Shown here piece by piece: positions 12,318 through 23,670 of a stretch of 64,000 nucleotides of DNA. Within the stretch, counting starts at the first letter, position 1, and every line of letters begins with the position of its first letter. Source of the DNA: Cryptomeria japonica. Lineage: Eukaryota > Streptophyta > Pinopsida > Cupressales > Cupressaceae. The DNA lies in assembly GCF_030272615.1 (NCBI RefSeq), contig NC_081414.1:47110501-47174500 (forward strand). Direction: 5' to 3'. The notes under the pieces were generated by a model. That model was not told the origin of the DNA, searched no databases, and was given only the letters and a program-made list of their open reading frames with translations. The position numbers and the translations under genes were made by a program.

Positions 12318-12330
12318 TGGTATCAGAGCC
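12318..12330 (+). promoter_or_regulatory. Primer-binding site of element B
   Basis: TGGTATCAGAGCC two bases after the LTR, complementary to initiator Met tRNA, which plant chromoviruses commonly use. Confidence 0.9.
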
Positions 12331-12466
12331 AAGTTTCAACACTCAGTACTTTGGGTTTGTAGTGTGCCTTTCATTGACCATCTTGCTTAGGTCATAAATG
12401 TTTGTATCTCTCATGTCTTATCCTTGCTATGGATCTGAACCGTTTTCTATTTGATGGTACCAGGTC

Positions 12467-13304
12467 ATGGCTAAGAAAGCTAGAGGAGGTGGCCATACGG
12501 GTGGTCTCAAAGGAGGCAGAGGTGGAGGATGGGGTCATGGTTCAGACCATCATAGTCCTTCACCACCACCCACTCATGTGAGTGTTGAGCCAAAATAGCC
12601 AGTTCATCAGGAGTAGGAACAATCTATTTATCAGAACTCTCAGCATGCAGGAGAACATGTTTCTGAAAGGGAAGAGCTAAGACAGATGTTTCAAGAGGTT
12701 CTGGCTAGGTTAGGCCAAAGGCCAAAATTTGAGCAACCTATTCATGCTCAGGTTGAGGAGCTGCTTCAACAGGTTCCAGAGGAAAGAGAGAGAGAGAGAG
12801 AGATATCACCAAGGTGAGGGGAGATTCCAGCTGTCCGAGATCCACCTTCCTTGGGCCACATAAAGGACTTGATGAGGTCCAATCCTCCTTACTTTGATGG
12901 TATAGGTACTGGTCTTGAGGCAGAGACCTGGCTTATCGGCTTGGACTGATGTTTCTCTATGTTTCCATACAACAATAACACCAAGGCAAGATGTGCTATT
13001 ATGCGTCTAAATAAATTTGCTTCAATCTAGTGGAGATTAGAGGAGGAGAAGATCGGTGTATGCATTAACACCATCACATGGGAACTATTTCTGGAGAGAT
13101 TCAAGGCATGATTTCTCTCACCCCAGTGGAGGCAGACTCGAGCAGATGAGTTTTATGCCTTGCGTCAACATGGGATGATAGTAGACCAGTATGAGCACAG
13201 GTTCTATGAGCTCAAACAATACGTCGGAATTGGTAATGACGAGGCTATGCTTGTCCAACATTTCCTAAGAGGTTTGAATGACCGTATCAGTGGAGGTGTG
13301 AGGT
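12467..13304 (+). pseudogene. gag: Element B gag, N-terminal and central part
   Basis: Begins MAKKARGGGHTGG at ATG 12467, with stops soon after (VEPK*PVHQE*). The retrotransposon Gag core is visible as NPPYFDGIGTGLEAETWL and later ALRQHGMIVDQYEHRFYEL and MLVQHFLRGLNDRISGGVRLF. A GAGA dinucleotide run sits at about 12784-12802. The frame is cut at VRLF by element G and resumes at 16169 with KLASMGIAMAKARLVELN. Gag forms the particle that packages element RNA. Several stops make it non-functional. Confidence 0.8.
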
Positions 13305-13309
13305 TATTC

Positions 13310-13690
13310 TGTTAGAGTATTCGGGTATTTACTTGATTAATTAAACATTATTTGTTTAATTATTTAAGTTCCCTTTATCTCTTTTACACTTAAGCTAACT
13401 TTAGGTGCATATAATTAATTATTTTAATTAATTATTATGTGCAAACCTAGGTTTTCCCTTTTAGGGTTTCTTGACCTATTAAAGGTTGAGTTCTTTATTT
13501 TCATTGTATGAAGAAGGATTATTATTGACAATACATTTTTGGTGAATTGGAGATCTCATCTTTTGGAGCATATTTTTCTTGTTTATTCTTTCCTTCTGTG
13601 ATTTGCTTCATTGCTTCTCCTTGTAATAGGTTTTTCGGCTTGCAAAGATTATTTGGGCTCCTATGGTGTTGTATTTTCTCAACTCCTATA
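13310..13690 (+). repeat. 5' LTR of element G
   Basis: Starts TGTTAGAGTATTCGGG and ends CTCAACTCCTATA; matches 15796-16163 apart from a 13-base AT-rich insertion and scattered substitutions. Flanking duplications TATTC at 13305-13309 and 16164-16168 define the insertion. Both copies end in TA rather than CA. Confidence 0.9.
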
Positions 13691-14099
13691 TGGTATCAAA
13701 GCTTCAGATCTGCTGCTACCTGTTCTTGTTTTGAGAATTTTTGCTTTGGAAGCAGATCTGAGGTTTTAGGAATTTTTTATGTACCTAGGGTTTGACCTTT
13801 TTTCTGAGCACTTTGGGCCTAAACAGACCTCACCATCATACTCAGAAGGCCTAAAAACCCCTATGGTCATATAAAATTTGACCTATTTTGGTTCCTGAGC
13901 CTCTGGGAGCATTTTTTTCTCAGATCCAGGTCATACAGCCCTAGCACGCAGATTGAGAAAAAAAAATTTGAAAAAAAAAATATTTTGCCTTTTTACGGCA
14001 TGTAGGCTGAAATTTGCCTTTAAAAAAAAATTTCTTAAAAAAAGGCAAAAGGCGAATCAAAAATAAATAAAAATAGGGTTTTTAAAAAAAAAAAATTTG

Positions 14100-14620
14100 G
14101 AGTTTGTGGGTACCGCAGGGTATTGGACTGACAGGCCTATCAGACCTGTCAGTTCGGCCTCTATGGCCCCCGTCAGTAGCCCCTCTAGCCCCTACTGGCT
14201 ATGCAGCTCCCAGGCAGCCCTGCCTCCCCGGTCGCCCGTGCTCCTCCTGGCTCCATCGTCGTTGCGGTCCCTGCCAGCCACCGTCGCCGTTGCGGTCCCC
14301 CTGCGGCCGCCGCTTGCTGGCTCTACTACTGCTGCACCTCCCAACCCCTGCACACTGCCTATCCTAACCCTACCACTCTATCTGGCCCCATCGCTCAGCT
14401 CCCTGGCCCACCGCCCATGCCCGACCGCTGCTCTGCCTGGCCCCGCCGCTCAGCTCCCTGGCCCGCTGCCTACGCTTGACTGTCGCTCCGCTCCCCGGCC
14501 ACCGCTCCACCCAGCTTTTGCACCTGGCCCCTTTTTTCTGGCCAACCACTACCCAGCCACCAAAGCTCCACCAGGCCACCACCGGTGTGCCACCCACTAG
14601 CCACCGGACCACCAAAGAGC
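14100..14620. other. GC-rich low-complexity block inside element G
   Basis: About 520 bases of C- and G-rich sequence in an otherwise AT-rich element. All three + frames are open for 80-165 codons over parts of it and one minus frame is also open. That is what base composition alone produces, so no single protein is favoured. It could be a captured host segment or an expanded C-rich repeat. Confidence 0.5.
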
Positions 14621-15786
14621 CACCAGACTCCCTTTTTTGGCTTTTTCAGGGGGTGTTTGGTTTTTTGGCCCTATCTTGGGCATACGGAATCATTTTTTTG
14701 AAAATGAATAAGCATCAAAAAGATAGTTCTGAGGCCAACCTCATGGTATTGGTAATTTTTTTCAAATTTTCTATTTGACTATGTTTTTGTCTAGTCAAAG
14801 TGAGGTCTAGTTTTTGCACTCCGGGAGCCATAGAATGAGCATCCGACCTCCATTTTTTGAAAACTTTATATTTTTGGAAAGTGTGTGTTGTGTAATTTCC
14901 ATCCATTTGAGTTTTATTTCTAGATTCTACTCCATGCATATTTTCTTTAGTTTTTTGCTTTTCAGCACTCTGGTGGATATCATGCTTGTTTCAGGTCCTA
15001 GGATCTCTTCTCTAAGTAGGGTGTCTCTATTTTGGTTCACGTTTCTTTTTTCTATCTTCTTATCATTGTAGCTTGTATTTATGCAAACGCATTGAGATAA
15101 AGTGCCATCATGCATTGTTTACTTGGAATCTTGCATATCTTGTGTCTTGTTGTACATGCACTATTGATCAAGTGCCATGAGGGGGTTGATGTTTGCCTAT
15201 TGTTTTCCATCTTCTTTTGTCTAGTGAGTGTTCCTTCCACGACATTCGCCTCATGATGATGTGTCTCAACACCTTTGATGTTCTTGGTTCTTCATCATGT
15301 AGTTGTTTTTGGTTGTCCTTTTCAGTGTTCCTGTCCCTCTCCCACTTCCGCATTATGGGGAGGTTTATCTTGTTGGTTCTACTGCTTCCATGGTTCGATT
15401 GATCAACTCTTCAGGCTTTGGTTTCTCATGCCATCTGTATCTTCGATTTCAGTTGTTTTTGCCTTGTTTTCCTCCTGATTCGAGTAGTGTCATTTGAGGG
15501 CACTCATGCAGATTACAGTCTTCTCTACTTGGTCACGTTCTAGTTCAGTGGATGTTCTTCAGATTAGTAGTTATTCTTCGACAGAGTTTGCAGGTTCTTC
15601 ATGCTTCAGTGGTGTTCTTTTTATCTCTTTTTGGAGTAGAGTTTTGTTCCCACGTGGTTTTCTCTTTTTCTCTAGTTCATAGAGATTTCATTGTATTTGG
15701 GTACCTGATCAGGCCTTGTTGTCGGGACCCATCTTTATTGCTTTCAGTAGCTATTCTAGGTTTTAGCTTCTCCCTAAGTCTAGCTT

Positions 15787-15795
15787 AAGGGGGGG
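15787..15795 (+). promoter_or_regulatory. Polypurine tract of element G
   Basis: AAGGGGGGG immediately before the 3' LTR start at 15796; the expected plus-strand priming site. Confidence 0.8.
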
Positions 15796-16163
15796 TGTTA
15801 AAGTATTCAGGTATTTACTTGATTAATTAAACATTATTTGTTTAATTATTTAAGTTCCCTTTATCTCTTTTACACTTAAGCTAACTTTAGGTGCATATAA
15901 TTAATTATTATGTGCAAACCTAGGTTTTCCCTTTTTGGGTTTCTTGACCTATTAAAGGTTGAGTTCTTTCTTTTCATTGTATGAAGAAGGATTATTATTA
16001 ACAATACATTTTTGGTGAATTGGAGCTCTCATCTTTTGGAGCATATTTTTCTTATGTATTCTTTCCTTCTATGATTTGCTTCATTGCTTTTCCTTGTAAC
16101 AAGTTTTTTGGCTTACAGAGATTATTTGGACTCCTGTGGTGTTGTATTTTCTCAACTCCTATA
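15796..16163 (+). repeat. 3' LTR of element G
   Basis: Begins TGTTAAAGTATTCAGG and ends CTCAACTCCTATA, followed by the TATTC target duplication and then the resumed gag of element B. Confidence 0.9.
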
Positions 16164-16168
16164 TATTC

Positions 16169-16640
16169 AAGCTAGCTTCAATGGGGATAGCCATGGCAAA
16201 GGCCAGATTAGTTGAGCTGAACCTTAGTCATGCACTTGGTGGTCAGACAGGTGTGCAGATAGGAAGTGCACCTACCAGTGGAAATAAAGCTCGAGGAAAT
16301 CAATCTCAGTCAGCTGCACCATTTAGACCTCCTCAAGCACCTGCTAAGAGGAGGCAACAAAAGTAGCAACAATAAAAACCTAAACAATTCTAGGGCCAAC
16401 AAGGTGGCAATTCTCAGTTTAAGAAGGGTAGGAACTGGCAGAGGGGTAAACAGGGCCCTACAGGGCAGGCCTCGCAGAGTGCATCTTACTCCCCTAGCCA
16501 GGGAAGTTTCCAGCAATCTAGTGGACCAACAGGTAATAGAGGAGCTTACTTCTCTTGTGGATAGTTTGGTCATAGAGCTACACAATGCCCTCAAAATGTC
16601 CACAACATAGGTAGTCAGAGGCCAGCAGCATCTAAACCTA
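16169..16640 (+). pseudogene. gag: Element B gag, C-terminal part with degenerate zinc knuckle
   Basis: Continues the Gag interrupted by G (MGIAMAKARLVELN), then a Gln/Ser/Arg-rich stretch with stops. It ends with a single CCHC knuckle in which the first Cys has become Tyr and a stop follows (AYFSCG*FGHRATQCP). Confidence 0.7.
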
Positions 16641-17281
16641 TAGTAGGAGATGCAGGGAGGTCCCATAGAGTATTTGCAGCAGTAGATGACCGCCAAGCTG
16701 ATCATCAGGGTATAGTCATTGAGGTAGTAGGTATGTTGCATGGAACCCCTATCTCTATACTTTTCAATTTTGGAGCTTCTGATTCTTTTATTTCTTCATC
16801 CCTTGTGGAGCAGTGTGGACTTACGTCTGCTAAGCAAGCGTATAGGTGGCAAGTAGAGTTGGCTATAGGTGTCCATGTTTCTGTAGATGCCTTTATTCCT
16901 AGTTGTGAGTTGAAATTAGGAACCATAGTTACTTCAGTGGACCTTCGAGTTATTCCTTTGGGATCTTATAGAGTTGTATTGGGGATGGATTGGCTATCAT
17001 CTCATAGTGCTTGTGTATATTTTTGCAAGAAGATAGTAGAGTGTTTAGATGACCTGGGAAAAGAAGTGGAGATTGTTGGAGTACAGAGGTTGATATCCCT
17101 GTGTATGATCTCCGCTATGCAACTTAAGTGGTGCATGCGTAGAGGATGTCAACTTTTTGCAATCACTCTTGAGGAATTGGATGAGTCAGAGAGGCAAGAA
17201 ATCACTCTTGATAGTCACCCTATTCTTAGAGAGTATGCAGATGTGTTTCCATTGGATATTCCTGGTATGCCTCCGAAGTGA
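16641..17281 (+). pseudogene. Element B aspartic protease
   Basis: The 182-codon stretch from 16733 holds the retropepsin fold: LFNFGASDSFIS replaces the usual DSGA-type active site (Asp to Asn, Ser to Phe), followed by VVLGMDWLSSHSACV and the YADVFPLDIPGMPP segment leading into reverse transcriptase. The lost catalytic Asp would inactivate it. Confidence 0.8.
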
Positions 17282-18120
17282 GATGTAGACTTTCATGTTG
17301 ATTTGGTTCCTAGTGCAGAACCTATTTTGAGAGCTCCATATCGGATGACTACTTAGGAGTTAAGCGAGTTGAAATTACAGATAGAAGAATTATTGACCAA
17401 GGGATTCATTTGTCCTAGTGTTTCCCCTTGGGGTGCATCTATTATCTTTGTTAAGAAGAAAGATGGTTCTCTTTGGTTATGCATTGATTACTGACAATTG
17501 AATAAGGTAACCATTCAGAATAGATATCCATTGCCTTGTATAGATGACCTTTTTTATCAGGTTAAGGGAGACAAGGTGTTCTCTAAGATTGACTTGAAAT
17601 CTGGATACCATCAGTTACGCATTCAGGATGCAAAAATTCATAAGACAACATTTCGTACTTGTTATGGTCACTATGAGTTCACAGTGGTGCCATTCCGGTT
17701 GACGAACATGCCTTCAGTTTTCATGAGCTTAATGAATGGGGTTTTTCGCACCTACCTTAATTGTTTCATCATTGTATTCTTGGATGATATTCTGATTTAT
17801 TCTAGATCTATGGAGGAGCATGAGGGTCACTTATGTCAGGTACTGCAGTGCTTAAGGGAAAATCAACTCTATGCCAATTTAGCAAAGTGTGACTTCTTCC
17901 AGACTAAGGTGAACTATCTTGGTCATGTGGTTTCAGGAGAAGGTATATCTATGGATCCTTCAAAGATCCAAGCCATTGTTGATTGGCCAACATCGACCAA
18001 CATTTCAGATGTTAGGAGTTTTATGGGTTTGGTTGGATATTACCGTCGCTTTGTTGAAGGCTTTCCCTAGATAGGACACCCGATTACTTCTCTTCAGAGA
18101 AAAGGGAAGAAGTTTGTTTG
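17282..18120 (+). pseudogene. pol: Element B reverse transcriptase
   Basis: Readable in one frame: [30 protein letters not shown] (Arg CGA changed to TGA), [20 protein letters not shown] and the active site FLDDILIYS (17779-17805), then [17 protein letters not shown]. Stops at about 17281, 17355 and 17492 break it. The sequence is of chromovirus type. Confidence 0.88.
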
Positions 18121-18570
18121 GTCAGAATAGTGTGAAGCAACTTTTAAGATCTTGAAGGAACTCCTTGTTAGTGCTTCGATTTTGGTAGTTCCTGATCCAT
18201 CTAGAGATTTTATGGTATGCACAGAGGCCTCTTTGGAAGGTATAGGTGCAGTACTTATGCAAGATGGATGTGTGGTTGCTTATGAGTCTCGCAAACTCAA
18301 GAACCATGAGTTGAACTATCCATTTCATGATTTAGAGTTGGCAGCTGTAGTTCATGCTTTGGTTCGATGGCGGCATTTCCTATTAGGGCATTAGTTTGAG
18401 CTACATAGTGATCACCATAGTTTTTAGTATATATTCACACAACCAAACTTGAATGCTCGATAGCGAAGATGGATGGAATTCTTCTGCGAATATGATTTTG
18501 AGGTTTGTTATATTCAGGGGAAAGAGAATGTAGTAGCAGATGCTTTGAGTCGTAGGCAGCATGAAGTTTC
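18121..18570 (+). pseudogene. Element B RNase H
   Basis: [51 protein letters not shown] and [17 protein letters not shown] mark the Ty3-type RNase H and its end. Stops at SE*CE, GH*FE, SF*YI and AR*RR disrupt it. In the last, CAG has become TAG. Confidence 0.82.
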
Positions 18571-19733
18571 AGCATTATCCCTTGGAGTAGACTTGAGAGA
18601 GAGAATTCTTGGAGTTCTTCCTCAGGATACTTGGTATCAAGATGTTAGAGTTGTGATAGAGTCCGGAAGGTCTTTAGAGGGTAGATTTTTTGGGTATAAC
18701 CTTGAGGTGGATGGACTTCTTCATCACCATGGATAGATTTATGTACCTCCTTTGGAAGGTCTTTGTGTTTTGATCATGACCAAGACCCATCATGCACCTT
18801 ATTCAGCACATCCAGGTGTCAAGAAGATGCAAGCAGACCTTAGACAAATTTATCAGTGGGCGGGTATGAAACATGACATTGCTGATTTTGTGTCAAAGTG
18901 TTTAGAGTGTCAGCAAGTGAAGGCAAAGCATCAGCACCCAACAGGTCTTTTGCAACCTAATCTAGTACCGGATTGGAAATGGGATATCATTTCCATGGAT
19001 TTCATTGTTGGTTTTCCTGTCTCTTCTTGTCGTCATGATGCCATCATGGTCATAGTTGACAGATTGACTAAGGTTGCTCATTTTGTTCCTATTTGAGCTT
19101 CCTACATAGCAGCAGTGGTGGCACGAGTCTTCTTAGAAGAAGTAGTGAGACTGCATGGGATTTTGAGGTGGATCATATCTAATAGAGATCCTGTCTTTAC
19201 CTCAGCATTGTGGACCTCACTTCAACATGCTTTGGGGACTCAGTTGAATTTTAGTTCAGCTTATCATCTAGAGATAGATGGTTAGACAGAGAGAGTGAAT
19301 CAGGTATTAGAGGACATGCTTCGCATGTATGTGATGGACCAACAGTCATGTTGGGAGGACTATATATATCTAGTGGAGTTTTCTTATAACAATGGATATC
19401 ATAGCTCCATAGGAATGTCCCCCTTTCAAGCATTGTATGGTCATCCTTGCCACACTCCTTTGAGTTGGGATCGGTTAGAGGACAGGGTGCTTATAGGACT
19501 GTATATTGTTTGGGAGATGGAGCAGTAGGTAGATAGGATTTGTGAGCATTTAGTAGCAGCACAGGATAGATAGAAGAAGTATGTAGATGCTCATAGGGTA
19601 GATCATCAGTTTTCTATTGGCGATCGTGTGTTCTTGAGAGTGCGTCCGCGGAAGAGTCTGATCTGTTATGGAAAGGGATCTAAGTTGGCACTTCGGTTTG
19701 TTGGATGTTTTGAGATCCTTGAGAGGATAGGAC
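18571..19733 (+). pseudogene. Element B integrase
   Basis: The zinc-binding part is HHAPYSAHPGVKK and CLECQQVKAKH. The core contains MDFIVGFPVSS (first catalytic Asp). The second Asp of the usual SDRD is Asn (WIISNRDPVF), and the Glu is kept (TERVNQVLEDML). Stops follow VPI, DG and EMEQ. It would be inactive for strand transfer. Confidence 0.85.
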
Positions 19734-20030
19734 TTGTTGCCTATCGTCTTGCCTTGCCACCAAGTCTATTCCTGCATCCATGATGTCTTTCATGTTCCAG
19801 TTCTTCGACCTTATCATCCAGATGTGACACATGTTCTTGATTGGAACTCTTTGCAGGTCGAGGATAGGCAACTTTCCATGGAGCCTGTGCGCATTCTTTG
19901 GCATCGGGATTTGATCCTCAGGGGTCGTACCATCGACCAGGTAAGGGTCCTATGGGACCCAAATGATGAGACCTCAGCAACTTGGGAGGATGCAGCAAAG
20001 ATGAGAGAACTATATTCCTATTTATTTTAG
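19734..20030 (+). pseudogene. Element B integrase C-terminus with chromodomain
   Basis: PVRILWHRDLILRGR, RVLWDPNDETSATWEDAAKMRE and a terminal LYSYLF match the C-terminal chromodomain of plant chromoviruses, which steers integration to particular chromatin. The stop is at 20030, 35 bases before the 3' LTR. Confidence 0.75.
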
Positions 20031-20051
20031 GCTTCTAGGAGTAAGCCTAGT

Positions 20052-20065
20052 TTTCAGGGGGAGAA
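20052..20065 (+). promoter_or_regulatory. Polypurine tract of element B
   Basis: TTCAGGGGGAGAA directly before the 3' LTR (TGTAGTACC at 20066). Confidence 0.85.
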
Positions 20066-23000
20066 TGTAGTACCCCTACTAGTTTGAACTCATTAGACTC
20101 ATATTTTATTATTGTTTGTTTTTCAGTGGATACATTACCATGATATATTATTCAGATTTTTATGACATTATGCTTTATTTTGAGATGAGATGTATAATTT
20201 ATTTGCAGTATTCAGTACTTGTGATTTATGGCATTTTATGTATTATTTCTATGTACTAACATTTTACTTTATTTATGCAAAGTGAAATTATATGTTATGT
20301 GTTTGCGAGTGTATTGGATGCAAGGGGACAATTTTTCTTCACTCATTTCGGTGAGACAGGGAACGTCGCGATTCTCCTTCATCAATGTGTATGCCATGTT
20401 TTTTATATTGTATATATATGCATGTGTGGTTCAGTGATGCAGGATATTGTAGGTACAAGTACCGGGTAGGTACAAGGTATCATCTCCACCTGGCTTTATA
20501 GGTCTAAGCATGCCTTATATTTTCCAATGGAAGTGGAGGAGATAGTAGTTGACCCTATTTTACTCAGTTACACTCGTATGAGTGTCGTCAGTTGGTCATC
20601 TTGTTAGTTAGTTCAATCTTCGTATTTTGTCATTTTATCTTTTATGGGTAATTGCTTGAGATTTGTTTAATTTGAGTGTTTTAGTGGATTTAATTAATTA
20701 ATTAATTAAGTTTATAAATTATCTCATTATTTTATTGTTTATGCATTGAGATTATAAATTTAGTTAATTAAAGAAATTATTAAATTAAGTTACAAGCTAC
20801 ATGGTATTTGAAATATATTTTTATAAATTAGATTAATTATATTTATTGTTTCCTTGAATTTTAAATAAACAAATGATTAAATAAATAAAAGAATAAATAA
20901 ATGAATAAAAGGATTAATTAGAATTAAAATATTATTTTAATTCTTTATTTAGAAAATTAATTAATGTGCATGAGAAAAGTAAAGAAAGAATAATGTTTTT
21001 TTTTAATTATTGCATGTGATAAATTTAGAAAATAAAATATAAATTACTATTATTCTAAATTTAGGTTTTTTGTGAAAAAGCTATTGAACCTAGAATTTTA
21101 GTTTAAATAGGGGTTAGGTCTTTATTTTAGGGACACACAAGGACACACAGGAACAGGTCAAGAATTTAGGTGAAGAAATTTTATTGGAAGTTATTGAAGG
21201 GATTAGGGCTCTTCTACAAATTTCTTCCAGGAAAGCTATACCAAGTTGGATGATTTCTTAGTTGTGTGTTTTATTAAAAATATTTCTATTTGTCTCTGCT
21301 TGATGTGTGTGTAAAATAATTGTCAAATCCAAAACCCTATTCTGGTGAATTCGAGTTTTTGTTTTGAAATCCATGCCTGATGTGTATTTCTAGTTTATGG
21401 GAAGTATGTAATTTTTGAGAAAATTAAGAGAAATTATTATAGAAAAATTTGTCGGATTTTAGGATGCATGGAAATTTGCAAGATTTGTGAGAAAGGGTAT
21501 TTACCTAAGAAATGGTTTTAATTACCTTAAGAAAATAAATTTATTTACACATTAAATTTATTTGGGTTAATTAAATTTAAAAGAAAAATATATGAAGAGG
21601 AATTGAATTTTGTGAAAATGGAATTATTGAAAAAAAAATATTGTTTTTGTTATTATTGCTGTTAAATTTTATTAAAATGAAATTTTTGAAAAAGTATTAT
21701 TTTTTTTTATTGTTTTGTTTTAAATATATATATAAAAATAAATAAATAAATAAATAAATAATATATATATATATAATAAAACACTACCTACGGTAGTAGC
21801 CGCCACCAGCGGTAGTACACAGTGCTACCAGACGGTAGTCCTAGCTACCAGTGGTAGCCTAGGCTACCATGATAGGGGCTAATTGCAATTATAAAAGTGG
21901 TTTTAATTTTAATTAGTTTCTAAACCCTATGCACTATTTTGGGTTTCGTACCCAGGGGTTAGATAAATTAAATTTATTATGTATTATATTATATATGTAT
22001 ATAAATAAATATATGTATATTCATATATGTGTTTATATATATATATATATATATATATATTTAATATTAGATATGTTTCTTTTGGAAGTTATTATAATAT
22101 TTTTTTAATGTTATTTTAAATATTATTTAATTATAGTTTGGAATGGTAATTTATATAAATATGTTGAAAATACATTAGGAGAATTATTTGTATTTTATCT
22201 TTTTGGACAAATGACAAAGTGGTTGCTTTTGGTGTTAAAATGTTGTAAATTCTTATTATCTAGAAATTTGTAAATTGCATGTTATTTATGCTTATTGGTT
22301 GTTTTAAGGAAAGATTGCCTGTTATAGGGTCTTGCGTATATTATGTTCTCAGTCAAGCTTTATTTCATTGCAATTTTGGGTAAATTGTCATTGTGTCCTA
22401 TGTTATTATTTCTTCTAGACCAAGTGTTGTTGTATAACCTATTTGATATGAGCCATTATGTGTTTTTGTCTAATTGGTCAATCTTGGGTTGGTATTTGTT
22501 GATCCTCCACCTGTGCTTGTCAGGATTGTTTATGGTTGCCTGTTTCACCATAGAGTTCTCGTAGAGAGAAACATTTCCTGTTAGTGTCCTAGGAGAGAGA
22601 GTGGCTTTCGAGCAGGGGCCGTGCCTGAAGTGGATGACAGGATAACCCATCGAAAGTTAGTTAAAAAGTGATAACCTAATAATTGATTAGGGGGTGGGTA
22701 GATTAAATATTAATTAAGACAAATGTACCTCGTGCATAGGTGAGTGCTTGTACAGGGCTCATAATGTTACGAGAAGGCCTGGAATGGAAAACTTATCACC
22801 TTGTCTTCATGAAAGGATTGGTAGGGTCCACATGAGACTTAGTCAGAACTGGAGGCTTGGGAGAGGTTACCAAGAGAAACCCGAGTATGGGGGCCAGGAC
22901 CTATGGAGGTTGTACCATGGTAACCATGAAGCTATGCGATGACACTCTCTTCTTAGAGTCACTAGTGTTTTGTGAGTTGTGTTACATGGATGATTGCAGA

Positions 23001-23670
23001 GTCTTGTAGTCCTTTTGTAATTGTCTTACTTTGCTTGCTTGAGGGTTTTCTACTATCTTCTCGCATGGTGGGGTGGTTCCATTTCGAGATCACATGGTCG
23101 GGTGGTAGTGCCACTTCCCATCGAATGTTCTGGATTGTATCTTCAGGCGAGGAAAGGCTTTGCTGGTGTTCCTTGGTTCATGGTTTATGTATCAGCTCTT
23201 GTTCGAGATCATTGTTCAGTTGAGACCGTGTGGTCATTGTATCAGACTTTTATGCAACCTTGATATTGTATCTTTGTAACCAGTGGTATTATTGGAAGCC
23301 ATGTATTTATGGATATTGTAATATTATTATGTCAGTGAAATGAATGTTATTGTTTTGATAGTATGTTTAAATGATTTATGGAAATTGGATACATTGGAAT
23401 ACTTTTATATCTTTGTTTTGGATGTATGTGTAGTTTTAAACTTAAGTTTTCAATTTATCTAATTGAATGGATTAATTGTGGTGTTAATATAATCTATGAA
23501 ATTATCTTTGTTGGTTATCCTTAGGAAAACATATGATAGACTTCCGCTGTGTTGATACACGTGCAATGGTTTTAGTTAGTGCACTTAGTCTTTAACAAAA
23601 AAATTTTTATTTCACCCTTTAGTTGCCTAGTTGTGTTGTTTTCCTTTAGGGTTCCTGGCGGGGCATTACA
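20066..23670 (+). repeat. 3' LTR of chromovirus B
   Basis: Pairs with 8724-12315 (3605 against 3592 bases), with scattered substitutions and a few small indels by eye. The palindromic patch (21784-21871) has lost several CpG sites, for example CCGG to CCAG. Ends GGGGCATTACA, followed by CCTAA. Confidence 0.93.
21784..21871. repeat. CTACC/GGTAG palindrome array in the 3' LTR of B
   Basis: Shorter and more degraded than the 5' copy, with some arms no longer pairing perfectly. Confidence 0.75.

Larger units (their letters stand above)
13310..16163 (+). mobile_element. Element G: non-autonomous LTR retrotransposon nested in B gag
   Basis: A 2.85-kb unit with 381/368-base LTRs, a primer site TGGTATCAAAGC directly adjoining the LTR (13691-13702, one mismatch to the usual initiator Met type), and a polypurine tract AAGGGGGGG at 15787-15795. 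The 2.1-kb interior encodes no Gag or Pol motif. It contains A-runs (13960-14095), a strongly GC-rich Pro/Ser/Ala-coding patch (14100-14620) and a T-rich tail. The LTR style and primer site resemble small copia-type non-autonomous elements. It would depend on proteins of another element. Confidence 0.82.

Noticed and set aside
14097-14778. Overlapping open frames rich in Pro, Ser and Ala (three + frames and one - frame)
   Set aside because: All frames are open because the DNA is GC-rich and low in complexity; no domain, and it lies inside a non-autonomous retroelement.
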